From NCBI GenBank assembly GCA_026710565.1, contig JAPOQV010000573.1, positions 1 through 37,866 of the forward strand: 37,866 bases of DNA, written 5' to 3'. Position 1 is the stretch's first letter, and every line of letters begins with the position of its first letter. The notes beneath the pieces are model-generated. The model saw only the letters and a list, made by a program, of their open reading frames with translations. It made no database searches and was not told where the DNA came from. A program made the translations under genes and the position numbers. Positions 16,940 through 25,169 of this stretch are shown here, in pieces. Source of the DNA: Spirochaetaceae bacterium. GTDB lineage: Bacteria; Spirochaetota; Spirochaetia; SZUA-6; Bin103.

Positions 16940-18682
16940 TCAGCGGGACGGACGCCCTACCGAACCGGCCAGCGCCTGCCTGCTGATCTCGAACCAGAGG
17001 GGACGGCCGTGCGGACAGCGCTGAGGATCGATACGGAATGAGCGCTCGAGCAGCTCGCGGCCGGACCGTTCGTCGATCACCTCCCCGTCCTTGACGGCAA
17101 GGCGGCAGGCCAGACCGCTGTACACGTCCCGGTCCCAATCCTCCGAGGTCCCCGCGCACAGACGCACGAAGCGACACAGATGTTCCGCCGGCAGACGGGC
17201 CGCCGCGGCCGGTATCTCCGTGACCGTGTAGCGCCCCCCGCCTTCAACCCGCAAGCGGAACCCGCACCGTTCGAGATCGTCGAGGAATCCGCGCAGCTCG
17301 GCGTCCTCTTCCGGTGACAGCTCGACGGATGGCCCGGCGAGCAGTGTCTGCCGCTCGATCAGGCCGCCGCGAAGCTGCTCGTACAGCACGCGCTCGTGGG
17401 CGGCATGCTGATCCACGAAGTAGACGCGGTCGCCCACCTCCGCCACCAGGAAGAGCTGGAAGGCCTGACCGAGGTAGCGCACTTCCGCCTCCGGGTCGGG
17501 GGCTCGCCCGCGCCAGGTCCCTGGTGCCGTCCCCGCTTCCGGGCGTGAGGAGGGCTCGGCGGACGGCGACTCGTCCGAGCCGGGCCGGAGAGGCCGGGTC
17601 AGCGTCGGCAGCACCGGCGGAGCTTCGGCCAGGAAGGACGCGAGGGGGGATGCCGTCCGACTCTCCCCGACGGCGCCGGCCCGCTGCCTTGGCTGCGACT
17701 GCCAGCTCCGGACCTCCCGCTGCAGCGTCGAGGTAATCGCCCGATGCAGCTCGCCGGGACGGCGCAGCCGCACCTCCCGTTTCGCCGGGTGCACGTTGAA
17801 GTCGGCCATCGCTGGATCGATCTCGACGAACAGGAATGCCACGGGGTGCAGGCCCCCGGCCAGGAACTCGCCGTACCCGTACTCCACCGCCTGGACCAGC
17901 CCGAAGTCCGTGATGCGCCGCCGGTTGAGGTACACGTGGATGCCCGACCGGTCGCGACGCGCCCGCTCGGGCCGCGCCGCGACCGCTGCAACTCGCAGGC
18001 CGTCAGCACCACCGTCCAGGCAGGCGAAGTCGGAGGTGTTCAGTCCCGCAGCGGCCGCCACCCGCTCGAGCGGCGACCCGGCAGGGAGCTTCGTCACCTG
18101 CCTGCCGTCGACCACGAACTCGAAGGCGATCTCGGGATGCGGCAGCGCCTTCTCCAGGAAGGTGCGCCGACAGAGCGCCGTCTCCGCGCCGCGGCTCTTC
18201 AGGAAACGCCGCCGGGCCGGCAGCTCGAAAAACAGCGACGTGACCTCGGCGGTGGTGCCCGCGACTCCCGCGATCGGCCGCACGGCCTCGGCCCGGCCGA
18301 AACGCACCAGCGCGCGGTGCGCGGAGGCTTCCTCCCTGCGCCGGGAGGTCAACGTCAGCACGCTGCACGTGCCGATGCTCGCCAGCGCTTCACCGCGGAA
18401 GCCCATGGTGCGCACGCGCGCGAGGTCGTGGTGGTCGGCGATCTTGGAGGTGGCATGCCGGAGCGCACACAGGCGCAGATCCTCTTCGTCCATGCCGGTG
18501 CCGTCGTCCACCACGCGGATCTGCTCGAGTCCTCCCTTGACGATCTCCACCCGCACGGTGCCGGCACGGGCGTCGATGGCGTTGTCGAGCAGCTCCCGGA
18601 CGATCGAGTACGGCCGATCGATGACTTCCCCGGCGGCGATCTGCCGAGCCGTATCGTCGGCAAGGACGCGGATTCGGCCCAT
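16940..18682 (-). CDS. mutL: DNA mismatch repair protein MutL with endonuclease motif
   Basis: A 580-residue MutL. GHKL ATPase domain: E30 and N34 in VRELLDNAIDA, DDGTGM (59-64), GFRGEALASIG (94-104). The second domain ends with NVHPAKREVR. A Pro/Ser-rich linker (about 335-398) leads to the C-terminal domain, which carries DQHAAHERVLYE (424-435), an exact match to the DQHA(x)2E(x)4E nicking motif, plus ACR at 525-527 and CPHGRP (556-561) for metal binding. The ACR position is usually ACH or ACK. This implies a nicking, MutH-independent mismatch repair. The start is ATG 18682, 17 bp after the porin-like gene; no clear Shine-Dalgarno. Confidence 0.97.
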   Translation of the reverse strand: MGRIRVLADDTARQIAAGEVIDRPYSIVRELLDNAIDARAGTVRVEIVKGGLEQIRVVDDGTGMDEEDLRLCALRHATSKIADHHDLARVRTMGFRGEALASIGTCSVLTLTSRRREEASAHRALVRFGRAEAVRPIAGVAGTTAEVTSLFFELPARRRFLKSRGAETALCRRTFLEKALPHPEIAFEFVVDGRQVTKLPAGSPLERVAAAAGLNTSDFACLDGGADGLRVAAVAARPERARRDRSGIHVYLNRRRITDFGLVQAVEYGYGEFLAGGLHPVAFLFVEIDPAMADFNVHPAKREVRLRRPGELHRAITSTLQREVRSWQSQPRQRAGAVGESRTASPLASFLAEAPPVLPTLTRPLRPGSDESPSAEPSSRPEAGTAPGTWRGRAPDPEAEVRYLGQAFQLFLVAEVGDRVYFVDQHAAHERVLYEQLRGGLIERQTLLAGPSVELSPEEDAELRGFLDDLERCGFRLRVEGGGRYTVTEIPAAAARLPAEHLCRFVRLCAGTSEDWDRDVYSGLACRLAVKDGEVIDERSGRELLERSFRIDPQRCPHGRPLWFEISRQALAGSVGRPSR

Positions 18683-18699
18683 GCCGGGAGTCTGTCGCC

Positions 18700-20148
18700 T
18701 TAGAACAGCTTGATCCAGCTCTCCACGGCCGGCGCTCCCACCAGGCCGTCCGCCGCGGGGTCATAGTAGCCCCGGTACGACAGTATGATCAGCGTACCGC
18801 CCGTCTGGTAGCGGAGCGCCGTACCGACCGTCAGGTGTTCCGGCTCGGTGAGCTCCCCGAGACTCCCGACGCGGCGCTTGCGGTAGTCCAGGTCGAACGA
18901 CATCCCGTCGAGGCCAAGGTCGCGCACGCCGACACGGCCCTTGACGTCCAGGCCGCCGAGTTGCGCGTACGGAACCTCCGCCAGGGCGCCGCGCGCGCCG
19001 GTCAGCGGTCCGGACAGCCCCAGGTCGAGGTCTATGCGACGGTCCAGCACGGAGGCGCCGACTCGTGCAGCCCATCCGGCATGGACCAGGCCCTCCAGGG
19101 CGTCGGACCGTGTCGATGCCCGTTCCGCGGCTCGCAGCGCCCGGTACTTGTCGGCACGCTGCCGATCATAGTCGCGATCGAAGTAGACGGGGAGAAAACG
19201 GTCGTCGGTCAGCCGCACCTGCAAGCCGTAGCGCAGAAAGCTGATCGCCGTCCCCGAGAGACCCACCGCCGTCCCGACCGACCGCGACTCCGCTTCCGAG
19301 GTCCCCAGCAGCACCACGTCGCCGTGGGTGGCAGCGGTGAATGACGGCGTGGCGATGATCGGGACCCTGAGGTCGAATCCGAGTGCCGACACGCTGCCCT
19401 CCTCGTCGGTATCCGGGACGTACCGGAACGGATCGAAGTCGGCGGCTGCCGCGGCCCCGATCTGCAGCGACGAGAGCAACGGCACGCTCAGGGCGTACAT
19501 CGGGCGACCCCAGACCCTGGCCCCCATCATGTCCAGGGCAGGCACATGGCTCACGACCGTCTCGAGTCCGACCACAGGCACGTTGAACACGGCCCCATCG
19601 ATGTCCAGGTCCACCCCGAACAACCGGCGGCCCGGCAGCAGGGCGGTGTTTGCGTACTCGCCGATCAGAAACCCGTTGCCGACGGTGGCGTTCTCGAAGG
19701 ATCCGAGGCGCATCACGAGGGGCTCGTCATCCCCTCCGTAGCGCGCGTACCGGATGATGGGCAGGAACAGGTCCAGGAACGACCGGCCGACAACCGAATC
19801 GTCCGGACTCCAGTCGCCCTCCCGGATCTCCCAGTCGCTCCCGTTCGGCCCGCCGTCGAACCGGAAGCGGAGCTGTGCGCCCAGGCCCAGGCTGAACTTG
19901 CCCACGCCGAGCTCCGGCGCGAGGGTCAGCGACTGCCAGGTAGCGCCGCCGGTGTCGTCGTCGGGGACGTGCTCGACGCCGATGCCCAGGAGCGCTCCGA
20001 GGGCAACGCCTTCGCCCTCGCCGCCGGCAGCCTCGTCGCCGTCCTGGGCAACGCCCAGGGCCCCGGCGCCGGCCAGCACCAGGGCGGCGAGCGCGATCCG
20101 CGCCGCGTGGCAGCGACCGGTGAAGATCCGAGCAGCGTATGACGTCAT
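18700..20148 (-). CDS. outer-membrane beta-barrel protein (porin-like)
   Basis: About 482 residues. A signal peptide is visible (hydrophobic ARIALAALVLAGAGALG, likely cleavage after GVA near residue 34). The mature part has no long hydrophobic helix but alternating amphipathic strands and Asp/Gly-rich turns throughout, and it ends in WIKLF, the aromatic C-terminal signal of proteins inserted by the Bam machinery. I do not recognise a named family or substrate. The start is taken as ATG 20148 since it gives the signal peptide; the frame stays open upstream into the divergent gene. It is the probable first gene of a unit with mutL, an unusual pairing. Confidence 0.75.
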   Translation of the reverse strand: MTSYAARIFTGRCHAARIALAALVLAGAGALGVAQDGDEAAGGEGEGVALGALLGIGVEHVPDDDTGGATWQSLTLAPELGVGKFSLGLGAQLRFRFDGGPNGSDWEIREGDWSPDDSVVGRSFLDLFLPIIRYARYGGDDEPLVMRLGSFENATVGNGFLIGEYANTALLPGRRLFGVDLDIDGAVFNVPVVGLETVVSHVPALDMMGARVWGRPMYALSVPLLSSLQIGAAAAADFDPFRYVPDTDEEGSVSALGFDLRVPIIATPSFTAATHGDVVLLGTSEAESRSVGTAVGLSGTAISFLRYGLQVRLTDDRFLPVYFDRDYDRQRADKYRALRAAERASTRSDALEGLVHAGWAARVGASVLDRRIDLDLGLSGPLTGARGALAEVPYAQLGGLDVKGRVGVRDLGLDGMSFDLDYRKRRVGSLGELTEPEHLTVGTALRYQTGGTLIILSYRGYYDPAADGLVGAPAVESWIKLF

Positions 20149-20248
20149 CAATGAACCCGCCTGTCCGTGGTTGAGGATGTATCTGCTATGTTTATCGGCA
20201 CATATCGACGCCGACGTTGCGCGACCGACGCCCGGCGGGAGGTGTTCC

Positions 20249-20554
20249 ATGGTTGTCTCCGTGCTGCGTCTGCGTATCGATCTGCCGGGAACGACGTCGT
20301 TGAAGGAGAAACGGCGGGTCATCGCCTCGCTGAAGGAACGCGTGGGAACCCGGTTCCGGGTCGCTGCCGCCGAGGTCGCCGCGAACGACGACCTGCGGAA
20401 GGCCGTGCTGGCATTCGCCGTGGTCGCCAACAGCGGCGTGCACACCGAAGCGGTCCTGCAGAAGGTGATGCGCTTCGTGGAGGACGCCGTCCCGGACCGT
20501 CTCAGCGGTGCCCGCGTGTTCACCGAGCACTACGACCCGGAGGACGACTATTGA
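20249..20554 (+). CDS. DUF503 (YlxP-like) protein
   Basis: A 101-residue DUF503/YlxP protein. It has the family's VVSVLRLRIDLPGTTSLKEKRRVIASLKERV start (residues 2-32 match the pattern of a short beta strand, the SLKxKR motif and a helix) and the FRVAAAEV strand. In many bacteria this gene sits beside rbfA/infB/truB and is linked to ribosome assembly; here it is alone. GGGAGGTG lies 5-6 nt before the ATG, an unusually good Shine-Dalgarno for a first gene in this window. It is divergent from the porin-like gene, with 100 bp between them, and convergent with the HD gene. Confidence 0.9.
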   Translation: MVVSVLRLRIDLPGTTSLKEKRRVIASLKERVGTRFRVAAAEVAANDDLRKAVLAFAVVANSGVHTEAVLQKVMRFVEDAVPDRLSGARVFTEHYDPEDDY

Positions 20555-20598
20555 GCCGCGCGCACGTGTGAGCCCCTGCGCACGTGGTGCCGCCGACT

Positions 20599-21651
20599 TC
20601 AGGCGCCGTCGATCACGGCCGGAGCGACCCGGCGCAGCGCGGCGTCCAGACCCGGGCGCCGGGAGCCGATGACGGCGATCGAGCGCAGCGTCGCACCGAA
20701 GCGGGCCACGACGTCCGGGCCGAACACCGTGTGCGTTCCCGAGAACGGGATCGGAACCGTTCCGTCGTCCGGCTGTACCAGCAGGTCCGTCGCGAAGCTG
20801 TTGCGCTCCGGCACGTCGATGAGCACCTCGTGGTCGTCCACGGGCGTGCCCAGCTCGGCCGCTGCCGCGTCACGCAGCCGACTCTCGACCTGCAGCCGGT
20901 CGATCGGCACCTCCAGGCGCCGATGGGAGCCGCGCCCCGGGTCGAATCGGACCCGGCATGCCTGCCGGTGCAGGCGCCTGGCGTGGACGTCGTCTACGAG
21001 GGCGAATGCCGGGTGGCGTCTGACGTCGAGCAGCCGCAGGAAGCCCGCATCGGTCAGGCCGTACAGGTCGCGAGCCTGGATCTCCGCGTCCTTCATCCCC
21101 AGCAGCACCGCACGTTTGATCATCGCCGTGGCGACGCGTACGGTCCGATGCCAATACACGGCCCGATACATCAGGTAGCGGGAGAACAGCAGGCTCTCCA
21201 CGGCCAGCGTGCCTTTCTCCGTGATCGCGACGCGGCCGCACTCCGTGCGGCGCATCTCCCCGATCACGAAATCCACGTCCTGGATCCCGTACGGGACGCC
21301 GCAGAAGAACGCGTCGCGGCTCAGGTAGTCCAGCCGGTCGGGATCGAGCACTCCCGCCAGCAGAGCCCGCAGGAACGGCAGACCGGGCGCCGGGTGCGGC
21401 AGGCCGACGTCGACGATGGCCGCGACAAGATCGGGCGGAGCACCGACTCGCTCGCGCAGCGTGCGCGCCACCTCGCCCTCCTGCACCAACTCCGCGGTCA
21501 GCGTCTCGTGCCGGGCGACCGCCAGGTCCTTGAGGGAGTGGGCGCTCGGATAGTGCCCGAGGTCGTGCAGCATCGTCGCGGCCAGAAACGCGCGCACCTC
21601 CTCCGGCTCGATACGCCACTCCGGAGACCTGTCGGCGATCGCGGCGATCAT
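20599..21651 (-). CDS. HD-domain phosphohydrolase (SAMHD1/dNTPase-like), N-terminally truncated
   Basis: A 350-residue protein of the HD superfamily with the SAMHD1-like core: MLHDLGHYPSAHS (His29-Asp30), GVLDPDRLDYLSRDAFF (Asp105 in the position of the last metal ligand) and the YGIQDVDFVI region. In this family the first metal-binding His lies in an H-S-L-G motif about 40 residues before HD. Here the ORF starts at Met1, too late to contain it, and the frame upstream (open to 21819) loses family-like sequence directly before GRM. The ATG overlaps the ATG at 21650 on the other strand as CATG. Thus the gene is probably 5'-truncated and may be inactive or regulatory. Confidence 0.75.
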   Translation of the reverse strand: MIAAIADRSPEWRIEPEEVRAFLAATMLHDLGHYPSAHSLKDLAVARHETLTAELVQEGEVARTLRERVGAPPDLVAAIVDVGLPHPAPGLPFLRALLAGVLDPDRLDYLSRDAFFCGVPYGIQDVDFVIGEMRRTECGRVAITEKGTLAVESLLFSRYLMYRAVYWHRTVRVATAMIKRAVLLGMKDAEIQARDLYGLTDAGFLRLLDVRRHPAFALVDDVHARRLHRQACRVRFDPGRGSHRRLEVPIDRLQVESRLRDAAAAELGTPVDDHEVLIDVPERNSFATDLLVQPDDGTVPIPFSGTHTVFGPDVVARFGATLRSIAVIGSRRPGLDAALRRVAPAVIDGA

Positions 21652-21662
21652 GCGCCCGGGAT

Positions 21663-21692
21663 TTGACCTGTCCCGTCGCGACCGGATAACGT
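21663..21692 (+). promoter_or_regulatory. promoter of lipoprotein-PPC unit (leaderless)
   Basis: TTGACC (21663-21668), an 18-nt spacer and TAACGT (21687-21692), 5 nt before GTG 21698. It lies downstream of the alternative ATG at 21650, which supports the GTG as the true start. Confidence 0.45.
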
Positions 21693-21697
21693 GCTGC

Positions 21698-22372
21698 GTG
21701 ATCCGCTGGGCTCGCCCTTCCGTGCCCTGCGTGCTGCTCGGCATCATGTTGATTGCATCCTCATGCGCGCGCTCCCGGAACGACGAAACCGCGGCCGGCG
21801 ACGCCCGGTCGGGGGACAACGCTCAGTCCGGGGAGAACGCGCCGGGATCGGAGCCGGTTGCGGAGGTTGCCCCGGCGGCCGACGATCACCCCGTGCCGGC
21901 TGGGACTCACTCGTCGCACTTCCTGGCGTATCGGCCGGCGCGACGTCTGCTGCCCGACGACGCGTTGATCGGGCCGCTCGCCGATGACGTGGACGCGACC
22001 GCGAGCGAACGCGCCGCCTTGCGCACGGTCGATCGATTCCTCGGAGCCGTTCGGAGCGGCGACCTGCATGACCTTCCCCTGTCCGCAAAGGGACGCGTGC
22101 ACGTGGCCGGGACCCTGCACTATCACCTGCGCCGCGGCGTGACGCTGGCCGGATTTCGGTTGGGACGTGTCGAACGGACTGGCGATACCGCGGTCCTGCG
22201 CGCAAGGCTGTCCGGGCCGCTCGGCAGCATTCCGGCCGAGCTCTACCTGGTCCTCGAGTCCGACCGATGGTTCGTGGATGATCTGCAGGCCGACTGGGCC
22301 GCGTTGCAGCGCGACCAGCCCGCCCCCGACCCGATCCCATTGCCCCGGCCGGTCGGATGGAGCCACTTCTGA
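21698..22372 (+). CDS. putative lipoprotein
   Basis: About 224 residues. A basic N terminus and hydrophobic core (VPCVLLGIMLIA) precede A-S-S-C with Cys23 as the likely lipid-modified residue, followed by a flexible Asp/Glu/Ala-rich linker. The mature domain (about 60-215) has an alpha/beta look (ASERAALRTVDRFLGAV, YHLRRGVTLAGFRLGRV, PAELYLVLESDRWFVDDLQADW) reminiscent of small NTF2- or DUF-type lipoproteins, but I cannot name it. The GTG was preferred to ATG 21650 because of the promoter position. The 3' end overlaps the next gene by 16 bp. Confidence 0.72.
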   Translation: MIRWARPSVPCVLLGIMLIASSCARSRNDETAAGDARSGDNAQSGENAPGSEPVAEVAPAADDHPVPAGTHSSHFLAYRPARRLLPDDALIGPLADDVDATASERAALRTVDRFLGAVRSGDLHDLPLSAKGRVHVAGTLHYHLRRGVTLAGFRLGRVERTGDTAVLRARLSGPLGSIPAELYLVLESDRWFVDDLQADWAALQRDQPAPDPIPLPRPVGWSHF

Positions 22373-24330
22373 GCCGGGCGACCGGCCGGCGGGCGGGCTC
22401 CGTTCCCGCCGTGTCCCTGTGCGTCCTCGGGCTGCTGTTGTGGCCGTCGTCGGCGGCATCAGGCCAGGAGCTCGAAGCCGTTCTCGAGGTGCCCGCTCGC
22501 CAGACCGTGGCGCGCGCGGCGGAGCAGGCGGCGGAGGTGGTCACGCGCGCGGTGCCGGATCACGTCCACACGATCCTCTACGTCGAGCCGGTGCGGACCG
22601 ACTCGGAGCGCATGACCCGGCTCGGCGCCCGCCTGCGGGGGGCGCTCCAGGTAATGCTGTTCCAGCACTACCGGAACGCCCGCCTGCTCGACGCCCCCAC
22701 TGCCGGCCAGCGGCCGCCCTCGACGGTTCGCGTCTCGGTGGAGCTGCAGCCGTTCGATCACCAGGTGCTGGCGCTGGTCAGGATCCTCGATCGGGACGGC
22801 CTGCTCGTCGACGCCGAATTGGTCGAAATGCCCCGCTCCACCGGCATCTCCGAGTTGCTGCAACCGGACATGCTGGCAGCGGCGGGGATGTCGTTGGATG
22901 CCGAACCGGAAGCGCCCCTCGAAGCCGATGCCACCCCCGAGGAGGTGACGCCGGGCATACCGGAGGCGCTGCCCGAACCCGAAGCGCTGCCCGAACCCGA
23001 AGCGCTGCCCGAACCCGAAGCGCCGCCCGAACCCGAAGCGCCGCCCGAACCCGAAACGCCGCCCGAACCCGAAGCGCCGCAGCCGGCCGTGGCCGTGCCC
23101 GGCCCCGTGGCGAGTCCGCAGGAACCTGCCGGGCCCCCCGCGGCGGCTCCTCCGGCCGCCGCCCCCCCCGTTCCACCGATCGAAGAGGAGGAAGACGTCC
23201 CACCGGCGGCCGTACCGCCCGTGGCTCAGCCCGTGGCGCCATCGGCACTCGAGCACCCTGCGCCGGCTGGGCAGCCGCCCGCCCAGCCACCGTCGGCCGA
23301 CGATCCGTACGAGCCGGACGACGTCGCCGGCTTCGAAGTCCCCTTGCCGCTGGAGGGGGACGCCCGCTTCGAGCGCGCGCTCAACGCGAACGACCGCGAC
23401 CGCTTCGAGCTGTCGCTGCCCGCACCGTCGACGGTCACCGTCGCCATCGAGGCCGAGCTCGACACGCTGATCGCCCTGTACCATGCCGGCAGCGCCGTCC
23501 CGTTCGGACTCCACGACAGGGGCTTCGCAGGCGAGATGGACGCCGGCGTCTACGTGATCGAGGTGATGGCCGCTGACGCCTCCGCCGCCGGAGCCTACGT
23601 GCTCTCGGCGAACACGGCCCCGCTCGTCTCCGAGGACGCTGGCGAGCCCGCCGGCGACCCGCCGGAGGAACCCTCGACCGACGCCGGCGGCGTCGAGGCT
23701 CTCGCCCAGGCGGCGGAGCTGCAGCCCGGGGAGCCGCAGGAGCGGTCGCTGCGGCAGGAGCGGGAGTGGTTTCAGCTCAGCGCGCGGCCGGGCGTCTTCT
23801 ATAGCGTGACGATCCGGTCGGATTCCGACTCGTTGCGCGCGAGCCTGCACAACGCGAGAGACGAACCTCCGTTCCTGCCTCTGATTCCAGCCGCTACCGG
23901 GGAACTGGTAGGCGCGCTGTACATGGGAGCGGCCCCGGCCGTCCTCCAGGTGGATGCCGGGGAGGAGGATCTGGGACAGCGCTACAGCGTCGCGCTCGAC
24001 GTGGTGACGCCGCCCCGGGTGTTCGCCGACCGCGCCTGGGTCGAGCAGGCTGACCTCGGCCCCTTCAAGCACCACAACCTGCGGGTGTTCGACCGCGATG
24101 CCTATCAGATATCGCTTGAGGCCGCGTCGGAGACACTCGCGGAGGTGGCGCTCGCGGAGGTGGCGGTGTTCTACCTGCCGGGCATGATCAACATCATTCC
24201 CCAGGAGCCCGGCTTGAGCCGCTTCGAGTTGGTACAGGGCGATTACCTGGTCCTGGTACGGCCTCTCGACGGAGGCACGGTCGGCCGCGTGTGCTGGCAC
24301 CTGGCCGAGGGCGCATCAAACTGCGCCTGA
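22357..24330 (+). CDS. secreted PPC-domain protein with hexapeptide repeats
   Basis: A 657-residue exported protein. A signal peptide lies at about 13-36 (VPAVSLCVLGLLLW, SAASGQ). Residues 40-180 form an alpha/beta domain that may sense or bind ligand (DHVHTILYVEPV, VSVELQPFDHQVLALVRIL). Residues 203-238 hold six LPEPEA-type hexapeptides, inside a long Pro/Glu/Ala-rich stretch up to about 310. From about 315 (DDPYEPDDVAGFEVPL) a PPC-like beta-sandwich follows, with the typical FELSLPAPSTVTVAIEA pattern; a second one probably spans about 450-640. The layout suggests an envelope or surface protein with a stalk. It overlaps the lipoprotein gene and is likely coexpressed with it. Confidence 0.78.
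   Translation: MEPLLSRATGRRAGSVPAVSLCVLGLLLWPSSAASGQELEAVLEVPARQTVARAAEQAAEVVTRAVPDHVHTILYVEPVRTDSERMTRLGARLRGALQVMLFQHYRNARLLDAPTAGQRPPSTVRVSVELQPFDHQVLALVRILDRDGLLVDAELVEMPRSTGISELLQPDMLAAAGMSLDAEPEAPLEADATPEEVTPGIPEALPEPEALPEPEALPEPEAPPEPEAPPEPETPPEPEAPQPAVAVPGPVASPQEPAGPPAAAPPAAAPPVPPIEEEEDVPPAAVPPVAQPVAPSALEHPAPAGQPPAQPPSADDPYEPDDVAGFEVPLPLEGDARFERALNANDRDRFELSLPAPSTVTVAIEAELDTLIALYHAGSAVPFGLHDRGFAGEMDAGVYVIEVMAADASAAGAYVLSANTAPLVSEDAGEPAGDPPEEPSTDAGGVEALAQAAELQPGEPQERSLRQEREWFQLSARPGVFYSVTIRSDSDSLRASLHNARDEPPFLPLIPAATGELVGALYMGAAPAVLQVDAGEEDLGQRYSVALDVVTPPRVFADRAWVEQADLGPFKHHNLRVFDRDAYQISLEAASETLAEVALAEVAVFYLPGMINIIPQEPGLSRFELVQGDYLVLVRPLDGGTVGRVCWHLAEGASNCA
22963..23070 (+). repeat. 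18-bp in-frame tandem repeat (LPEPEA), six copies
   Basis: Six contiguous 18-bp units starting at 22963, 22981, 22999, 23017, 23035 and 23053. Copies 2-3 and copies 4-5 are identical pairs; the others differ by one or two bases. A degenerate unit follows. Each copy encodes a Pro-Glu-Pro-Glu-Ala-type hexapeptide. The near identity suggests recent slippage and possible copy-number variation. Confidence 0.92.
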
Positions 24331-24345
24331 CCCGACAGGTTGCCG

Positions 24346-24375
24346 TTGACTGCGCCCATCGGGCGGTGTTAGGTT
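24346..24375 (+). promoter_or_regulatory. promoter of rpsF-ssb unit
   Basis: TTGACT (24346-24351), an 18-nt spacer and TAGGTT (24370-24375), 10 nt before GTG 24386. The predicted start of transcription is within a few bases of the GTG; no Shine-Dalgarno sequence. Confidence 0.45.
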
Positions 24376-24385
24376 GCGTTCAGTT

Positions 24386-24667
24386 GTGCGCGTCTACGAA
24401 GCTACGTTCATTTTCAAGCCGGAAACCGATAACGTCGACCGCGGTCAGGGTCTGGTCAAGGAGGTGTTCTCCAAGGCCGGCGGGACCTTCCTGACGGAGG
24501 AGGACATGGGTGAGCGGCCCTTGGCCTATGCCATAAAGAAATCCGACCGAGGTCACTACTTCCACTACGAGGTGGAGTCCGAACCGACCGCCATCCGCGA
24601 CGCGGAGCGGGCACTGCAGCTTGCCCCGGAGATACTGAAGTACCTGATCGTGCGCAAGGAGGCGTGA
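24386..24667 (+). CDS. rpsF: 30S ribosomal protein S6
   Basis: A 93-residue S6, near the usual 95-100. The N terminus VRVYEATFIFKPE matches the family's MRxYExxFIxxP. AYAIKKSDRGHYFHYEVES corresponds to the conserved P(L/M)AYxIxxxxxGxY segment and ILKYLIVRKE closes the fold. S6 binds the platform of the small subunit together with S18, but no rpsR is found in this window. GTG 24386 was chosen over TTG 24374 because it gives the family's length. ssb follows after one base. Confidence 0.95.
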   Translation: MRVYEATFIFKPETDNVDRGQGLVKEVFSKAGGTFLTEEDMGERPLAYAIKKSDRGHYFHYEVESEPTAIRDAERALQLAPEILKYLIVRKEA

Positions 24668-24668
24668 G

Positions 24669-25109
24669 TTGGACATCAATCACGTGGTCCTCGTCGGGCG
24701 CCTTACGCGCGATGCGGAATTGCGGTACACGAACAGCGGCAGCGCCGTGGCCAACATCTCGCTGGCGATCAACAGCCGCAGGCGCCGCGATGACCAGTGG
24801 GTCGATGAAGCGCACTTCTTCGACTGCGTGGTGTGGGGCAAGACCGCGGAGAGCTTGTCGCCCTACCTCACCAAGGGTAAGCAGATCGGACTCGAGGGGG
24901 AGTTGCGCCAGAACCGCTGGGAGCAGGACGGCCAGCGCCGCAGCAAGGTGGAGATCTTCACCCGCAACATACAGTTGCTCGGCGGCCGCGGCGACGCCAC
25001 GGGTCCGGGTCCCGCCGCATCCGCTGCGGCCCCATCGGGTGCCGCCGGCGAACGCATGGCTCCCGATGCGGGTCCCTCCAGAGACTTCGAGGACGACATC
25101 CCGTTCTGA
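24669..25109 (+). CDS. ssb: single-stranded DNA-binding protein
   Basis: A 146-residue SSB. The OB-fold spans about 1-105 (INHVVLVGRLTRDAELRYT, ISLAINSR, FFDCVVWGKTAESLSPYLTKG, GLEGELRQNRWEQDGQ). A Gly/Ala/Pro linker follows, and the acidic C-terminal tip DDIPF recruits replication and repair partners. Translation starts at TTG 24669. A strong AAGGAGG (24656-24662), overlapping the 3' end of rpsF, sets this unusual start. It is essential for replication and repair and forms a unit with rpsF. Confidence 0.96.
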   Translation: MDINHVVLVGRLTRDAELRYTNSGSAVANISLAINSRRRRDDQWVDEAHFFDCVVWGKTAESLSPYLTKGKQIGLEGELRQNRWEQDGQRRSKVEIFTRNIQLLGGRGDATGPGPAASAAAPSGAAGERMAPDAGPSRDFEDDIPF

Positions 25110-25128
25110 GAACGCATACGAAAGAACA

Positions 25129-25133
25129 GGAGT
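25129..25133 (+). promoter_or_regulatory. orphan Shine-Dalgarno in the ssb-DUF2232 gap
   Basis: AGGAG is followed at normal distance by TACTGATT, with no start codon, and the DUF2232 ATG is 36 nt further on, too far to use it. An in-frame TGA at 25137 excludes an earlier start. This is where rpsR usually lies, so the site may be its leftover ribosome-binding site; this is inference. Confidence 0.3.
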
Positions 25134-25169
25134 ACTGATTCAGACTCGGCTTTCCGGACGTCAACGGCC

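Noticed and set aside
21650..21697. ATG 21650 as start of the lipoprotein
   Set aside because: It would place the promoter TTGACC-N18-TAACGT inside the gene and add 16 residues before a normal signal peptide; GTG 21698 fits better.
22963..23070. CRISPR or regulatory repeat
   Set aside because: The 18-bp units are contiguous, in frame and code for a Pro/Glu-rich spacer.
25137..25169. Longer start for the DUF2232 gene using the AGGAG site
   Set aside because: An in-frame TGA at 25137-25139 and no start codon near the site exclude it.
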